Part shown: positions 63,050-64,000 of the stretch, one piece after another
Position numbering within the stretch: the stretch's first letter is position 1
How the letters are laid out: every line of letters begins with the position of its first letter
Assembly (NCBI GenBank): GCA_035578175.1
Contig: JAQMRL010000006.1
Coordinates: forward strand, 70,739,501-70,803,500
From: Catonia carolina
Taxonomy: Eukaryota; Arthropoda; Insecta; Hemiptera; Achilidae
Reading direction: 5' to 3'
Length of the DNA stretch: 64,000 nucleotides
Program-made: the position numbers and the translations under genes
Notes under the pieces: model-generated
What the model was told of the DNA's origin: nothing
Databases searched by the model: none
What the model saw: the letters and a program-made list of their open reading frames with translations, nothing else

Positions 63050-63375
63050 CTGAAAGGAACAAAAAGAAATCAAAAAGTGCATGATCTGGTGAGTGACAAA
63101 GCTGTACCATGCAGTTTTTCACCAGAAAATGTTTTTCACATTTAGTTACAATTTTTCACATACAGAAATGGCTGTGTGAGCTGGAGGGAGCATTGTCATG
63201 TTGGAAGAACTCCTACTCCCCCACAAATCGAGCCGCTTCCATTTTACACTCACACGATACTGCAAAAAAGTTTTCAATGTTTCCATCAGTTCTGAACAAG
63301 GAAAGCTAGCCCGAGCATTCAATGTCTTCGATCGACATGTCACCATGTTTGAATCGATTGACTAACGAATCATGA
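63050..63375 (-). pseudogene. mariner relic, two short coding blocks
   Basis: Minus strand: VNRFKHGDMSIEDIECSG (between the DNA-binding and catalytic domains) and, about 120 bp on, EFFQHDNAPSSSHSHF (second Asp motif). The part between is deleted or scrambled. No terminal repeats seen. Confidence 0.65.
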
Positions 63376-63385
63376 ATACTCTACA

Positions 63386-64000
63386 CCCGGGGTCTCCAAA
63401 CAACGGCCCGCGGGCCACATCTGGCCCGCGAGCAGATTTTATCCGGCCCGCGGAAAGCTAGCATACTGAGAAAAATTTTTTATTTGATAATATATTTCCT
63501 TTTAGGAATTTTTACCATTAAATATGAATACAGTAGTCGTCTCTCACTTGCCACTTCTTTTCTCAATAAGTGTAAAACTAGCTGTAAACAATTAGTGATC
63601 AACCATTGTTTGACTCTAAATGGGTTGAAATTTTAAGTGGCAAACAAATGCAATATTCTCACTAAAAAATAATTGTTCCTTTTAAGCTTTACACTTGTTG
63701 TAAACTCATGTATTGTCAAGTTTTCTTTAAAATTCAATGAAGTACATTTTGTAGTAAATTGAAAAGATTTGGTTTTGTATCATCCTGTGTTTTCATTAAG
63801 CCTACTTGAAAACTCCTTTTACAGAACAAATATTATTTTATAGCAAATATAATTATTTGTTTGGTCACAGCTTTTTTTTTACAATCACGTAAAGAATTTT
63901 AGTTAGACAACAACAAAGATATTATAAGGAAATATAGCAACTTAAAAAACTAAGCAAGAAAATCTCAAAAACCACCACTGAGCTCTTAATTAGAAAAAAC
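63386..64000 (+). mobile_element. hAT-like element, left part (runs off the window)
   Basis: Starts near 'cggggtctccaaacaacggc' followed by GGCCCGCGGGCCACATCTGG and 'ccggcccgcggaaagc'. Such GGCCCGC-rich subterminal arrays are characteristic of one hAT group. The rest to 64000 is AT-rich with no recognisable transposase; the other end is outside. Confidence 0.6.

Overview
The window is AT-rich eukaryotic DNA dominated by decayed transposable elements. I read it as an arthropod genome, probably an insect with a large, repeat-heavy genome (Hemiptera would fit, but nothing here proves it). The grounds are abundant mariner/Tc1 relics of several lineages, pogo, piggyBac, hAT and Helitron pieces, Jockey-, CR1- and R1-type LINE ends, tRNA-derived SINEs, and one spliced host gene with very long introns. 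There are no operons, bacterial genes, CRISPR arrays, rRNA genes or convincing functional tRNA genes.

Host gene: four exons on the minus strand (50657-50810, 47366-47543, 4571-5047, 2278-2460, in transcription order) join in compatible phase into one open frame of about 330 codons. The encoded segment is disordered and rich in Ser, Asn and Gln. The intron between the second and third exons is about 42 kb and holds most of the repeats. Upstream and downstream exons lie outside the window, and I cannot name the gene.

Repeat layers: (1) The commonest family (about 0.9-1.1 kb, some 20 full or partial copies, called HN here) has a CA/GT microsatellite, a 13-bp asymmetric inverted repeat and a terminal stem-loop. 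That is the architecture of DINE/HINE-type Helentron-associated elements. (2) A roughly 400-bp retroposon (RB, nine copies) has 9-12 bp target duplications and a 5'-truncated member. (3) There are several tRNA-headed SINE families. (4) Tc1/mariner relics belong to at least six lineages. Four of them (17.8, 25.1, 29.2 and 39.2 kb) are fold-back versions in which the 3' end of the transposase and its terminal repeat occur at both ends in inverted orientation. (5) Long hairpin elements lie at 19.4, 26.8, 41.9, 42.1 and 47.7 kb and around the nested mariners at 28-30 kb. (6) piggyBac, hAT, pogo and Helitron remnants often have clear target duplications, so insertion order can be read.

Region by region: 0-5 kb pogo relic, LINE pieces and two exons; 5-17 kb HN and RB copies with a locally duplicated block at 13.6-15.7 kb; 17-31 kb fold-back mariners, hairpins and a young poly-A retroposon; 31-43 kb pogo, mariner, hAT, a three-deep HN nest, a LINE with unusually long flanking duplications, and hairpins; 43-55 kb piggyBac elements, two exons, a Helitron relic and Tc1/mariner copies; 55-64 kb mariner, three LINE lineages, SINEs and hAT elements. 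I found no new molecular system. The most unusual observation is the repeated, independent origin of fold-back mariners.
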